Positions 1 to 7,276 of a DNA stretch of 32,980 nt are shown here, piece after piece. Location: the NCBI GenBank assembly GCA_014084085.1, contig NPFB01000027.1:405263-438242 (forward strand), read 5' to 3'. The stretch's first letter is position 1. The number at the start of each line of letters is the position of its first letter. The notes below the pieces were generated by a model that had not been told where the DNA came from, did not search any database, and saw only the letters and a list, made by a program, of their open reading frames with translations. Source of the DNA: Hondaea fermentalgiana (Eukaryota; Sar; Bigyra; Thraustochytrida; Thraustochytriidae). The position numbers and the translations under genes are program-made.

Positions 1-501
1 GGCTCGAGCCGCAGGGCTGCCAGCGACGGCGACGAGGCCACTGACGAGGGCGCCGGTGGCATGGATCTCGACGGGGAGTCCAACTCGGGAGCGCCAAGCG
101 CAGAGGGCCCGTCGAAGCGCGCGAGCGTCCCAGGCGGCTATGGCTCCGAGTCGTTGGGCATGAACTTTTTTATGACCGAGAACTCGATCTACGATGACCT
201 GCGCGCGATCCAGCAGGACTGGAAGTCACGCGCAGAAACCTTTCTCTCGCAGGGCGAAGCCGCCAAAGAGTGCGTTCGTGTCGAGGACGGCGTTCTCTAT
301 TACGAGGAGCACATTTTGGAAAAGGATCAAGATGTAGTCTGTTACACTGAGGTTTCCAAGGAGCAGATCCAAGGCACCATCCAGAACATTAACGCGTCCG
401 AAGTCATTGTCAAACTGCTTGATGGATCGCTGTCGCGCGTCCTCATCACCTATCTCCGCTCCGGCCGCTGCACAATCGGGCCGCTCATGGATGAGGCATG
501 A
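1..501 (+). CDS. SDS3/SUDS3-like Sin3-HDAC corepressor subunit, 3' part
   Basis: The frame is open from base 1 to the TGA at 499-501, so the gene starts upstream of the window; the ATG at 61 is probably internal. The C-terminal ~70 residues (from the VEDGVLYY motif to the end) match my memory of the C-terminal domain of human SUDS3: acidic-Asp-Gly followed by LYY, then a beta-rich stretch with an N-A-S/N-E-I/V-x-V core and a closing Y-L/xxLxxG segment. SDS3/BRMS1 proteins are subunits of the nuclear Sin3 histone deacetylase complex, where they help dimerise and stabilise it. The preceding segment is Ser/Gly/acidic, then a short helix (IYDDLRAIQQDWKSRA). The coiled-coil and Sin3-binding parts expected further upstream are outside the window. 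No introns are evident. Another protein with a Tudor-like C-terminal barrel is the main alternative. Confidence 0.72.
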   Translation, partial: GSSRRAASDGDEATDEGAGGMDLDGESNSGAPSAEGPSKRASVPGGYGSESLGMNFFMTENSIYDDLRAIQQDWKSRAETFLSQGEAAKECVRVEDGVLYYEEHILEKDQDVVCYTEVSKEQIQGTIQNINASEVIVKLLDGSLSRVLITYLRSGRCTIGPLMDEA

Positions 502-869
502 GACGAATGCTCGTTCGTGTCGCTTATGTGGATGAATGTGTGGATGAATGGAAAGGATGGCAAGGATCAAATGTTGGCCGTTCGGTCGGTCGAGAATGAT
601 TCCCGCATAAATGACAAAACAACGAAACTCAACAAACAAAGCAAGAAGTTCACAGAAAAAAAGGATAAAAAGAAATAGCAGATGGTTTGGGGCTTTTTTT
701 TTTTTGGCATAGATCTCGACCTGCGCGCGCGGTCCAGCCACAGCATGTCGATCGTGTGGCCGGCGCCCGCCGGCCCTCGAACGATGGATAAGACTAGGTT
801 GCTCGCTCACACATGTACAGTAGTGCTTTTACAGTGCTAAGCTGCGCTGTGCTGTACTTGCGTGGTCAC
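502..869. other. Convergent intergenic region with T-run
   Basis: This 368-base gap lies between the convergent 3' ends of the SDS3-like gene and the TOM22-like gene, so it must hold both 3' UTRs. An A-rich stretch (about 605-680) and a T-run near 696-705 are plausible 3'-end signals. I see no gene here. Confidence 0.5.
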
Positions 870-1112
870 TTACTGCTGCGCGGGGGCGCCGCCCATCATC
901 TGGTTGATCTGGGCCTGGTTGTAGCCCTGGGCGCGGAGCTGCTGGATCTGCTGGGTCTCGGCCTCGGCGATGGCCATGTCTCGTGCAATCTGAAAGTACA
1001 GCGGGAAGATCACGACAATGCCCGTCGTCGTGAGGATCCACGTAACGTCGCCGCCCTTCTTGAAGGCCCACCACGCCCAGCTGCGTGCGCTCTGCACGAT
1101 GCTCGACTGCAT
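870..1112 (-). CDS. TOM22/TOM9-like mitochondrial import receptor subunit
   Basis: The 80-aa protein has one hydrophobic segment at about residues 24-43 (WILTTTGIVVIFPLYF with Pro37), preceded by a Trp-rich amphipathic stretch and followed by Arg44 and a Glu/Gln-rich helix. The pattern W-I-x-x-T-T-x-x-V-x-x-x-P-L-x(5)-R resembles the membrane anchor of plant TOM9/TOM22. That protein sits in the outer mitochondrial membrane and organises the TOM translocase around TOM40. The long acidic cytosolic receptor domain of animal and fungal TOM22 is absent, as in plant TOM9. The C-terminal, intermembrane-space side is Gln-rich (QQIQQLRAQGYNQAQINQMM). The start is the ATG at 1112. The open frame continues 13 codons further to a GTG at 1151 just after an in-frame stop, so no longer ATG-initiated form exists unless there is an upstream intron. 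The assignment rests on a short anchor, so another tail-anchored protein is possible. Confidence 0.6.
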   Translation of the reverse strand: MQSSIVQSARSWAWWAFKKGGDVTWILTTTGIVVIFPLYFQIARDMAIAEAETQQIQQLRAQGYNQAQINQMMGGAPAQQ

Positions 1113-1333
1113 AATTCCCTGTGGATTTTTATTCGCGTCGTCGCCGGCCACCCATCACGCGAGTCGATTCCATCCATCGCGTCGCCGCGGGTCCGGAGCC
1201 GCGCCGTCCGATGCAGTGCAGAGCGTCGTCTCTCTCTCGTCAGTCTCCCGTCTCGCCCGCGCCCGCGCCCGCCGGCCCCTCCCCGCGCGCCGCGCGCGCC
1301 TCCGAAGTCGCGGGCGCCGCGGCGCCAATCAAA

Positions 1334-1353
1334 ATCATCATCATCATCATCAT
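1334..1353. repeat. (ATC)n microsatellite
   Basis: About six and a half ATC triplets in a row, followed by imperfect copies. It lies roughly 220 bases upstream of the TOM22-like start codon. Confidence 0.85.
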
Positions 1354-1525
1354 ATCATTATCATCCTCCTCCCGCCCAAACGCACCTTCACGCCGCCGGG
1401 CGCCTCGCCGCCGGCCGGCGCGGCCCCGGGCTGCTGCGCGCTAAGCATGCTGCTCCGCTCTGCTCTCGCTCGCTCGCTCGCGTGCTGCTGCTGCTGCGCT
1501 CCTGCTCGTGCGCTTCTGCCGCGCC

Positions 1526-1560
1526 TTTCTTTCTTTCTTTCTTTCTTTCTGTCTTTCTTT
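1526..1560. repeat. (TTTC)n microsatellite
   Basis: Six TTTC units, interrupted once by a G, then two more units. On the TOM22-like coding strand this is a purine (GAAA) tract in its far upstream region. Confidence 0.85.
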
Positions 1561-1659
1561 GCTGCTGCGAGCGACTGGCCTTCGCGGCGGGAACGCCGGG
1601 AACCCCGCCTCTGCGCCCTCTTCTCGAAGTCGCACGTCGGCGTCGTAATGGGCGCAGCT

Positions 1660-1695
1660 GACTCGGAGAGGGACTCGGAGAGGGACTCGGAGAGG
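1660..1695. repeat. 12-base unit repeated three times
   Basis: GACTCGGAGAGG occurs three times in perfect tandem. It lies about 550 bases upstream of the TOM22-like start. No function is evident. Confidence 0.9.
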
Positions 1696-2113
1696 CGAGC
1701 ATTCTGGACGCACGTGCGGCGGCTAGGTTTGAGGCTGGTACTTTGGGGGGAGAATCGGGTTGGGGTTGGGAATAAGAACCTGAAAATGGGAGGCGGGGTG
1801 GGCGAGGCGGGAGTCGACGGAGAGAGAAGGACCTGACAAGACAGGCAGCCACAGCTACCTGGGAAAGGGATCCGTGGAGAGTGCACTCAAAACGTGAAGC
1901 GACCAACGTCGCCCGTCGCACAGCAGAGTCATACCCAAGCCTATAATCAATCTCATGCTCTTCCTGCGAGAAGGTGAGCAAGAGGATGACAACGTTCGAA
2001 TTCTTGTCAATCATAAAAGTCAGACGCGCATGTTCTCGGGGGACGATTCGGTTCAAGCAACATGATAAAGGGCCCTTGCTTGGCCAACAAACAATCGGAG
2101 GACTAAAGAAAAA

Positions 2114-3103
2114 CTACATCATTTCCAGAGCAAGCCGAGCGGAAGAAGGACGCGCGCCAGACGTCAAGGTCACCGCTTTGGTAACCCCATTCCAGGATAT
2201 ATGCACATTATGACGGCTGGCGCTTGCGGACCGATGGGCCACAAGGAGGACTTCATTTTGCTGGTGCCCCACACCCCGCAGCGACAGCAGCCACGGATGA
2301 TTACACCAAGTGTCCAATGTCTGGGACGCACCAGGGCGGAGGACCGAGATCGTATTGAGCTGGCCTTGCGCATCTATGCTTTGTACAACGAGCTCTGCTC
2401 GTGGGTGCCTATTGGCCACGTCAATTTCCGCTCGCTCCTGAGGTGCCGTCGGCGATCGGACGTTGGGTCCAACAGTTGCTGCCCATTCACGTGTTTCCGG
2501 AACGCGGGGCATAAGAATACAAGTCATGACATCTCCGATTGAGCTTTGCGCATCCGTACGGTGCTCTGGGGCGAGCTCCTGCATACGCATGCGTGCACCG
2601 CGGCGAAAGAGCATGCATGGCACATTTTGTGATGCATTGAGAATTTGCACGGGCTGGTGGAGCTCGTCGCTGACGAATCGCCTTCCTTGCTTGTGATCTG
2701 AGCGCTGGCGAGGGCTCCCTTGCGAGGGTACCATGCTCTTTTCCTCGGAAAGCACGGGTCTCAATGCAGTAGATGTGGCGCCAAGACTTTGTCTCGCTAC
2801 CTTCATGTTCTTGAATGCAGCCATGAGCGGCGACTCGCCCCGATTGCCGCCATAAAGACCTTGCGTGGGCTTGAGCAACCTCGGCACAGTCTGGCGATGG
2901 TCTTCTCCTCGAGTGGACGCATTGCTCAATATCACTTCGTCGAGACGTTTGTCGAGGAGCATGTCCGCCTTACCAGGGAGTCTTGGCGCCGCTCGGATTC
3001 TCTCTGCGATGCGTAATTTATGATCGGCATCTTCATGCTTGGCTCGCGCCAAGGCCTCTGCGCGAGCCTTTTCGGGCTCGAACGGCGGAAGCAAGTTTTC
3101 CAT
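2114..3103 (-). CDS. Unknown protein with a VHL beta-domain-like C-terminal region
   Basis: The product is 329 aa from the ATG at 3103. The open frame extends three codons upstream only to a GTG. The first ~220 residues are basic and low-complexity, without a recognised domain. Residues about 225-278 resemble the beta domain of the von Hippel-Lindau protein: an N-R-x-P-R motif (231-235), then L-R-P-G (255-258), then N-H-P-W-L-L (268-273). The P-G to H-x-W spacing is the same as in human VHL. Of the VHL residues that contact hydroxyproline, the equivalents of His115 (H269) and Trp117 (W271) are present and Ser111 is Thr265. Trp88 and Tyr98 appear replaced by Gln241 and Ile252. In animals VHL is the substrate receptor of a Cullin-2 ubiquitin ligase. 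No alpha domain (elongin-binding box) is visible here, so a ligase role cannot be claimed. The alignment was made from memory. Confidence 0.6.
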   Translation of the reverse strand: MENLLPPFEPEKARAEALARAKHEDADHKLRIAERIRAAPRLPGKADMLLDKRLDEVILSNASTRGEDHRQTVPRLLKPTQGLYGGNRGESPLMAAFKNMKVARQSLGATSTALRPVLSEEKSMVPSQGSPRQRSDHKQGRRFVSDELHQPVQILNASQNVPCMLFRRGARMRMQELAPEHRTDAQSSIGDVMTCILMPRVPETREWAATVGPNVRSPTAPQERAEIDVANRHPRAELVVQSIDAQGQLNTISVLRPGASQTLDTWCNHPWLLSLRGVGHQQNEVLLVAHRSASASRHNVHISWNGVTKAVTLTSGARPSSARLALEMM

Positions 3104-3544
3104 CGCGAGCACTCCACGCCGCTTGCGCGCACATCAACCAATCGTTCTTAGCAACGCCGGGCTTGCTGAGAAGGCGCTCTTCGTGTACCCGCTGTCGCGC
3201 GCGCACATCTCGCTCGCTCGGGCTTGGTATCCGTTGAAAAGATTAGTTTTTTTATTTTATAACTCTCAAGAAAATGAAATCGTCGCGAACACACTCACAC
3301 AGTCTATGCCCTGGCCCAAAGGTGACCCACCTCGATCAAAATTCGATCGATCGTTTGACCGACCAAACACTGGTTTCTTGAGCATGACCAAGCAAAACCT
3401 TTGCTTGAACGTGCGACGCTTAATTCTCGGGGCTCGTGGCCAACGTGGACGCAAGAAAAAAAGAAAAAAGAAATTCCTAATAAAATAATAAACTGGTTAA
3501 TGATGACGCGAGCTTGGAAGGTGTGTGTTTGTTGGGTTTGCCTC

Positions 3545-3547
3545 GTT

Positions 3548-3578
<31 letters not shown>

Positions 3579-3580
3579 TC
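3545..3580. repeat. (GTC)n microsatellite
   Basis: About eleven GTC units, the last one changed to ATC. It lies about 450 bases upstream of the VHL-like start. Confidence 0.85.
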
Positions 3581-4821
3581 GCGGGCCTTGCCCTTTTTTT
3601 AAAGCCCCACAAAGAAGATGCATCATGAATCATGGATCTCACGCTCACGCCCTGCTGGCACGAGAGATTGTCTCGCTGGCTGGCCACACAGCCGAGCGCT
3701 TCGCCGTCGCTCGCCTCGCAGTCGCGCACGGCCAAGACAGATCCGCGCGTTCTCGGGAAGATGGCGCGGCCCCAAACGGGGATAAGATAAGATCGTCGGC
3801 CGCGCAGATCCGCTGGGCCAGACGGAATCCAATTTGCTTGCGCCTTCAACACTCGACCTCGGAAGCGAAAAGCCGCTCCCGGAAGCGCTGCTCCCGCGAA
3901 CGGAGCGGGACCTCTCGCTCGCACGATGCGAGAGTGTGATCGAACGGCCGGCGAACCGCGTGGCACGGAGCGGATCGCAAGGCCAGGCCGAGACTCGACC
4001 TTCGACGAGGGAGGGATGTGCGGCTGCGACGCTGGGCCAGATAGATCTGCGGCCGCCGTGGATGGTTGTTTATCTGTTTCTGGCAGAGGGACTCCGAAGT
4101 CGACCCCGAGAACGGCGTGTGGTGCTTGCTTGTGCAATCAATTGTCAATTCATGGCCGCTTGAATGCATCGTGGCCATGGTGGTGAAGATGATATTTTTG
4201 CGATCTTGCCTTGAACTCCAGTGCCGCGCGGCGCAGTGCAGCGCAGCGCTGGCATGTGCATCGAGCGCGGCTGCACTGCAGCTTCCTCCTTTCCCGCGTT
4301 GCACTCTTTGCGTCGCTCCTTCTTGGCTCCGTTGGATCGATCCCCCGTCGAGTATAGTCTTCCTTCCTTCCATGCATGCCATGCACGTGTATGTCATGCA
4401 TGGTCTGCAGTGCGCGCATGTGACGCGGCACATGGCGATGGCGCCAGCGCCTGCGCGCTCCTTCCATTTGTGCCGATTGCGCATCGCTTTCTGCGCGCCT
4501 CCAAGTCCCGCTGCCTCCTCGAGCCGCGCCGCAGCTCACGCCGCTGCGTCTGCGCTGCACCCGCGCGCCTCGCGTCGAGACAGGCTCCTCGCGCTCGTGG
4601 ACCCGCGCTCGCCCGGCGCCGCGCTGCGCATGCCCAGCACGCGCCGCACATCCGGAGCGGCGCCGGGCTGGAGGCCGGGAAAAAGGGTTGCGCTGCGAGG
4701 ACAGGGAGAGAGAGCAGGGGAAAGCGCGCACGCAGCGGGTGGCAGTGCTGCACGGCGAGCAGTTCCACAACCCACGAGCGCGCGAGGCTTCTGACAAGGC
4801 AACCGTCTCGAGCAGGTAGGT

Positions 4822-4863
4822 GCAGAGCAGAGCAGAGCAGAGCAGAGCAGAGCAGAGCAGAGC
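4822..4863. repeat. (GCAGA)n pentanucleotide tract upstream of the thiolase gene
   Basis: Just over eight perfect copies of a GCAGA/GAGCA pentamer, followed to about 4920 by a degenerate GAGAGC/GAGGAG purine-rich extension. It is about 280 bases upstream of the thiolase start, on its coding strand. The same pentamer, in the same orientation relative to the gene, precedes the Zn2Cys6 gene at 32752-32779. Confidence 0.9.
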
Positions 4864-5094
4864 ACTGCAGAGCGGAGGAGAGCCGAGGAGAGCGGCGAGG
4901 AGAGCGGGAGAGCCGAGGGAGTGGACGTGTAATGGGAGGGGGCACGTTGCAAACGCAAGCTAGCCTGCTGGCGTGCTTCCGTGCTTGCTATGCAGCTAGC
5001 TGCTCGTGCTCGCTGACACACTCTCGTGCAGGGTATATCTTTGCCGTTGCCGAGCTGGAGAAAAGGAGAAAGGGGAAAAGACGCAGACGTGACT

Positions 5095-5115
5095 GACGAC
5101 GACGACGACGACGAC
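5095..5115 (+). repeat. (GAC)n run in the thiolase leader
   Basis: Seven GAC units ending about 28 bases before the thiolase ATG, so probably within its 5' UTR. Confidence 0.8.
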
Positions 5116-5143
5116 GTGATGCAGCAAAAGAGCAAAAAGCAAA

Positions 5144-6334
5144 ATGGCAGGCAAGCAGGCAGTGATCGTGGCGGCGTGCCGCACGGCCATCGGCGCCTTC
5201 GGCGGCTCCCTCAAGAGCGTGACCGCCCCGGCCCTTGGCGCCACCGTCATCGCCGAGGCGCTCAGCCGCGGCAAGGTCGACCCCTCCACCGTCGATGAGG
5301 TCATCATGGGCCACGTGCTCCAGGCCGGTGCCGGCCAGAACTCGGCCCGCCAGGCCTCTCTGGCCGCTGGCATCGACCACACCGTGCCCTCCATGACCAT
5401 CAACAAGGTCTGCGGCAGTGGCCTCAAGTCCGTCATGCTCGCCGCCCAGGCCATCCAGTGCGGCAACGCCGAGGTCGTCGTCGCCGGTGGCATGGAAAAC
5501 ATGTCCATGAGCCCCCACATTCTCCCCAACAGCCGCGACGGCCAGCGCATGGGCCCCTGGGCTCTTGAGGACACCATGATCAAGGATGGCCTCACCTGCG
5601 CCATGAACAAGTACCACATGGGTATCACCGCCGAGAACATTGCCGAGAAGTTCGGCGTCTCGCGCGAGGACCAGGATGCCTTTGCCGCCAACAGCCAGCA
5701 GCGTGCCGAGGCCGCCCAGGCCGCCGGCAAGTTCAAGGGCGAGATCGTTCCCGTCGAGATCCCCCAGCGCCGCGGCGACCCCGTCGTCTTCGACTCTGAT
5801 GAGTACATCAAGAAGGGCGTCACGGTCGATGGCCTCACCAAGCTCCGCCCTGCCTTCAAGAAGGACGGCACCGTTACCGCCGCCAACGCCTCGGGCATCA
5901 ACGATGGCGCCGCTGCTCTCGTCGTCATGTCCGCGGAGGCCGCTGAGAAGATTGGCGCCCCGGTCCTTGCCAAGATCGTCAGCTACGCTTCGGCCGGTGT
6001 CGACCCCAGCATCATGGGCATGGGCCCTGTTCCCTCCACTCAGCTTTGCCTCTCGCGCGCTGGCTGGACTGTCGATGACCTCGACATTGTCGAGGCTAAC
6101 GAGGCCTTCGCCGCGCAGAGTCTCGCCATCTGCCGTGAGCTTGGCTTTGACCCGTCCAAGGTCAACATCAACGGTGGCGCCATCAGCCTTGGCCACCCCA
6201 TTGGAGCCAGCGGCGCCCGCGTCCTCGTCACCCTCATCCATGCCATGCACAGCGACGACAAGTACCGCAAGGGTCTTGCCACGCTCTGCATTGGCGGCGG
6301 CCAGGGTGTTGCTCTTGCTATTGAGAAGCCGTAA
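5144..6334 (+). CDS. Acetyl-CoA acetyltransferase (thiolase II)
   Basis: This 396-aa thiolase condenses two acetyl-CoA to acetoacetyl-CoA, the first step of the mevalonate pathway, or runs the reverse reaction. The length is normal for the tetrameric biosynthetic family. The nucleophilic Cys90 sits in N-K-V-C-G-S-G, the NEAFA motif is at 319-323, His351 is in G-H-P-I-G-A-S-G, and the acid/base Cys382 is in C-I-G-G-G-Q-G. All catalytic residues are present. There is no N-terminal presequence and no C-terminal SKL, so a cytosolic location is likely. The ATG follows AAA, giving A at -3. Codons are strongly biased to C/G in the third position (GCC, GTC, AAG, CTC), more than in neighbouring genes, which suggests high expression. 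The gene is read without introns. Acetoacetyl-CoA formation is the confident part; whether it serves sterols, carotenoids or ketone metabolism cannot be told from context. Confidence 0.97.
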   Translation: MAGKQAVIVAACRTAIGAFGGSLKSVTAPALGATVIAEALSRGKVDPSTVDEVIMGHVLQAGAGQNSARQASLAAGIDHTVPSMTINKVCGSGLKSVMLAAQAIQCGNAEVVVAGGMENMSMSPHILPNSRDGQRMGPWALEDTMIKDGLTCAMNKYHMGITAENIAEKFGVSREDQDAFAANSQQRAEAAQAAGKFKGEIVPVEIPQRRGDPVVFDSDEYIKKGVTVDGLTKLRPAFKKDGTVTAANASGINDGAAALVVMSAEAAEKIGAPVLAKIVSYASAGVDPSIMGMGPVPSTQLCLSRAGWTVDDLDIVEANEAFAAQSLAICRELGFDPSKVNINGGAISLGHPIGASGARVLVTLIHAMHSDDKYRKGLATLCIGGGQGVALAIEKP

Positions 6335-7276
6335 AAACTTTGATTTGTTGAATGCATTGATCGTCATACCCTTGTGACGTCTCCTTGTCGGGTTTGATCC
6401 GCCGACTCGATCCCTCAATCAGTCGATTAGGAATTTTCTTTGGGAAGACGAAGCCCGTGCTCTCGTCTTTGACGAGCGCGCGTGGTGGCGAGTCAAGCAC
6501 GTATGCGAAAATAGCCGCGCTCTCCATTCCACGGAGACCACTCGAGTGTGCGCCAGATCGAAGGCACTTTTATTGCTCGCACAAAGTCCATTTGCTCGCA
6601 ATGACCGCAGAGAGAACCGTAAACCGATTCTTCAAGTTTGGAGAGCCTTCGCTAGGACGAAATCACTAAAAAAGCAAACCTTGGAGGCGCTCGGCCCGAA
6701 AGTGATCATTTATTCTCCAAAAAAGGGCTTTCGAAAAAGGGCTTTCGTAAAACGAAAGTGATGTCCTTATCAATTTTTAAAAACAAAGACAACTTGAACC
6801 AAAGAATATGCTCTTTGTTTGCAAGAAATTGCATGATGGATAGGGGCGAATGCTAACTGTAAGTTGTCGTGAAATTGAATACACAAACACACAAAGCGAA
6901 CTCAGCTTGAATATTATATTGAAAGACGCCGACCCTCCAAGCCTGATCAGTACAAACGTTCAAAGAGCATCATCCGCTACCATATCATCAAAGTCAAGCT
7001 CAGCCGCCGTTGCCTGCGCAACCACTCCTAGGCTATATTACTACGTAAAACAATAGGTCCAAGACCCCCCCGAAAAAATGATTGTGAAGTTCGTTCGCCG
7101 TCGGCGACAAATCTCCAAGCTGCGAACACGGCAGCTTGGCTCGCGCGGGCGCAGGAAGAGCGCAGACGCGACGACGTGAGTAAAGGCTCGAGTGGCAAGA
7201 TCTCTCGAGCGTACAAGCGATAGACGAAAGAACAACTGTTGCAAGGTTAGTTCTACGGGTCAGCAACTGAAGAAAG
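6335..7276. other. Intergenic region between thiolase and carboxypeptidase genes
   Basis: About 940 bases between two genes in tandem. It holds the thiolase 3' UTR and the carboxypeptidase promoter. The middle (6660-7060) is AT-richer than the coding DNA. It contains a short direct repeat followed by a hairpin near 6722-6761. Small open frames here have no recognisable content. Confidence 0.5.
6722..6761. repeat. Direct repeat plus short hairpin
   Basis: The unit AAAAAGGGCTTTCG occurs twice back to back. The second copy runs into CTTTCGT-AAA-ACGAAAG, a 7-bp stem with a 3-base loop. It lies about 520 bases upstream of the carboxypeptidase start and about 390 bases after the thiolase stop. Confidence 0.7.

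Larger units (their letters stand above)
1113..2113. other. Upstream region of the TOM22-like gene, repeat-rich
   Basis: About 1 kb lies between the start of the TOM22-like gene and the 3' end of the VHL-like gene on the same strand. It should contain the TOM22 promoter and the VHL-like 3' UTR. It holds an ATC triplet run, a TTTC tetranucleotide run and a 12-base triplication (listed separately). Overlapping open frames on both strands here encode Ser/Arg/Pro low-complexity peptides with no recognisable domain and are not called as genes. Confidence 0.55.
3104..5143. other. Divergent promoter region between VHL-like and thiolase genes
   Basis: About 2 kb separates two divergently transcribed genes. 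It contains a (GTC)n run, a long (GCAGA)n tract, a purine-rich GAGAGC-type stretch and a short (GAC)n run just before the thiolase ATG. Open frames up to 291 aa exist on both strands, but they read as Arg/Ala/Ser/Cys-rich or poly-Thr low-complexity peptides and overlap each other. I see no gene. Confidence 0.55.

Noticed and set aside
813..1836. Overlapping plus-strand open frames of 272 and 282 codons
   Set aside because: Antisense to the TOM22-like gene and extending through Ser/Arg/Pro and His-run sequence made by microsatellites; no domain.
3304..4137. 277-codon minus-strand open frame with a Thr run
   Set aside because: The Thr run is a translated (GTC)n repeat; the rest is unstructured and overlaps competing frames in a promoter region.
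4066..5135. Several Cys/Ala/Arg/Ser-rich frames on both strands upstream of the thiolase
   Set aside because: They are translations of the (GCAGA)n tract and flanking GC-rich DNA; mutually overlapping and without domains.
4988..6418. 476-codon open frame on the minus strand across the thiolase gene
   Set aside because: It is the antisense shadow of a GC-biased coding sequence (Val/Leu/Gly/Ala/Asp-rich translation) and shows no domain, whereas the plus strand encodes a complete thiolase.
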